From Bacteroidia bacterium (GTDB taxonomy: Bacteria > Bacteroidota > Bacteroidia > Bacteroidales > P3), in NCBI GenBank assembly GCA_025999775.1, contig BNXT01000096.1, positions 1-5,921 on the forward strand: a stretch of DNA of 5,921 nt, written 5' to 3'. The notes beneath the pieces are model-generated. The model saw nothing but the letters and a program-made list of their open reading frames with translations. It ran no database searches and had not been told where the DNA came from. Of this stretch, positions 5,886-5,921 are shown in pieces (the first letter of the stretch is position 1; every line of letters starts with the position of its first letter). The translations under genes and the position numbers were made by a program.

Positions 5886-5900
5886 TGCAACTAAGTTGCA
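5886..5900. promoter_or_regulatory. Palindrome TGCAAC-TAA-GTTGCA, candidate operator
   Basis: A perfect inverted repeat with 6-bp arms and a 3-bp centre lies just upstream of the -7 box of the ATPase, where the -33 element should be. A dimeric metal-sensing regulator (Fur/Zur or ArsR/CadC type) binding here could control transcription. The placement is seen in the sequence; the regulator and function are inference. Confidence 0.4.
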
Positions 5901-5902
5901 AA

Positions 5903-5921
5903 GTTCATTATTCATTGTTTC
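5903..5921. repeat. Dispersed AT-rich repeat fragment (TTCATTATTCATTGTTTC)
   Basis: This matches the TCATTGT/TCATTAT words at 1673-1702 and the shorter CATTATTCATTG at 1845-1856. It is cut by the right edge of the window. Confidence 0.55.

Overview
The window looks like a chromosomal piece of a Bacteroidota genome, most likely an uncultured Bacteroidales relative. The evidence is the long (669-residue) form of urocanate hydratase, two identical TATCTTTG boxes matching the Bacteroidetes -7 consensus (TAnnTTTG), weak or absent Shine-Dalgarno sequences, and repeat-rich intergenic DNA. No RNA gene, integrase, transposase, CRISPR array or reverse transcriptase is visible.

Layout. (1) Positions 1-1513, + strand: the 3' part of a large gene encoding FGE-sulfatase/SUMF1-like (C-type-lectin fold) domains joined by a fibronectin-III-like domain. 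The left edge cuts the gene. Two domain copies lie exactly 1047 bp apart. (2) Positions 1514-1907: no gene; a 13-unit heptamer array, AT-rich short repeats, two strong GTAGGGG-capped palindromes and the hutU promoter. (3) Positions 1908-3917, + strand: complete hutU (histidine degradation). (4) Positions 3918-3960: a short convergent gap holding a fragment of the same heptamer family. (5) Positions 3961-5838, - strand: a complete P1B-2-type Zn/Cd/Pb efflux ATPase without N-terminal metal-binding domains. (6) Positions 5839-5921: its promoter, a 15-bp palindrome that could be an operator, and an AT-rich repeat.

The main observation is in region 1. In the last ~40 codons of each FGE-like copy there are 17 nucleotide differences. 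All are at codon positions 1 or 2, none at position 3, and all are compatible with substitution of an adenine in a shared AAY-rich template. The upstream part of the same repeat shows ordinary divergence with 10 synonymous third-position changes. This is the expected footprint of adenine-specific mutagenesis by a diversity-generating retroelement (DGR), here with two variable regions in one reading frame, one internal and one C-terminal. The template repeat and reverse transcriptase are not in the window, so they would have to act from elsewhere.

The three genes do not form an operon and show no obvious functional link: a surface or ligand-binding diversified protein, a catabolic enzyme and a metal exporter, separated by dispersed repeats.
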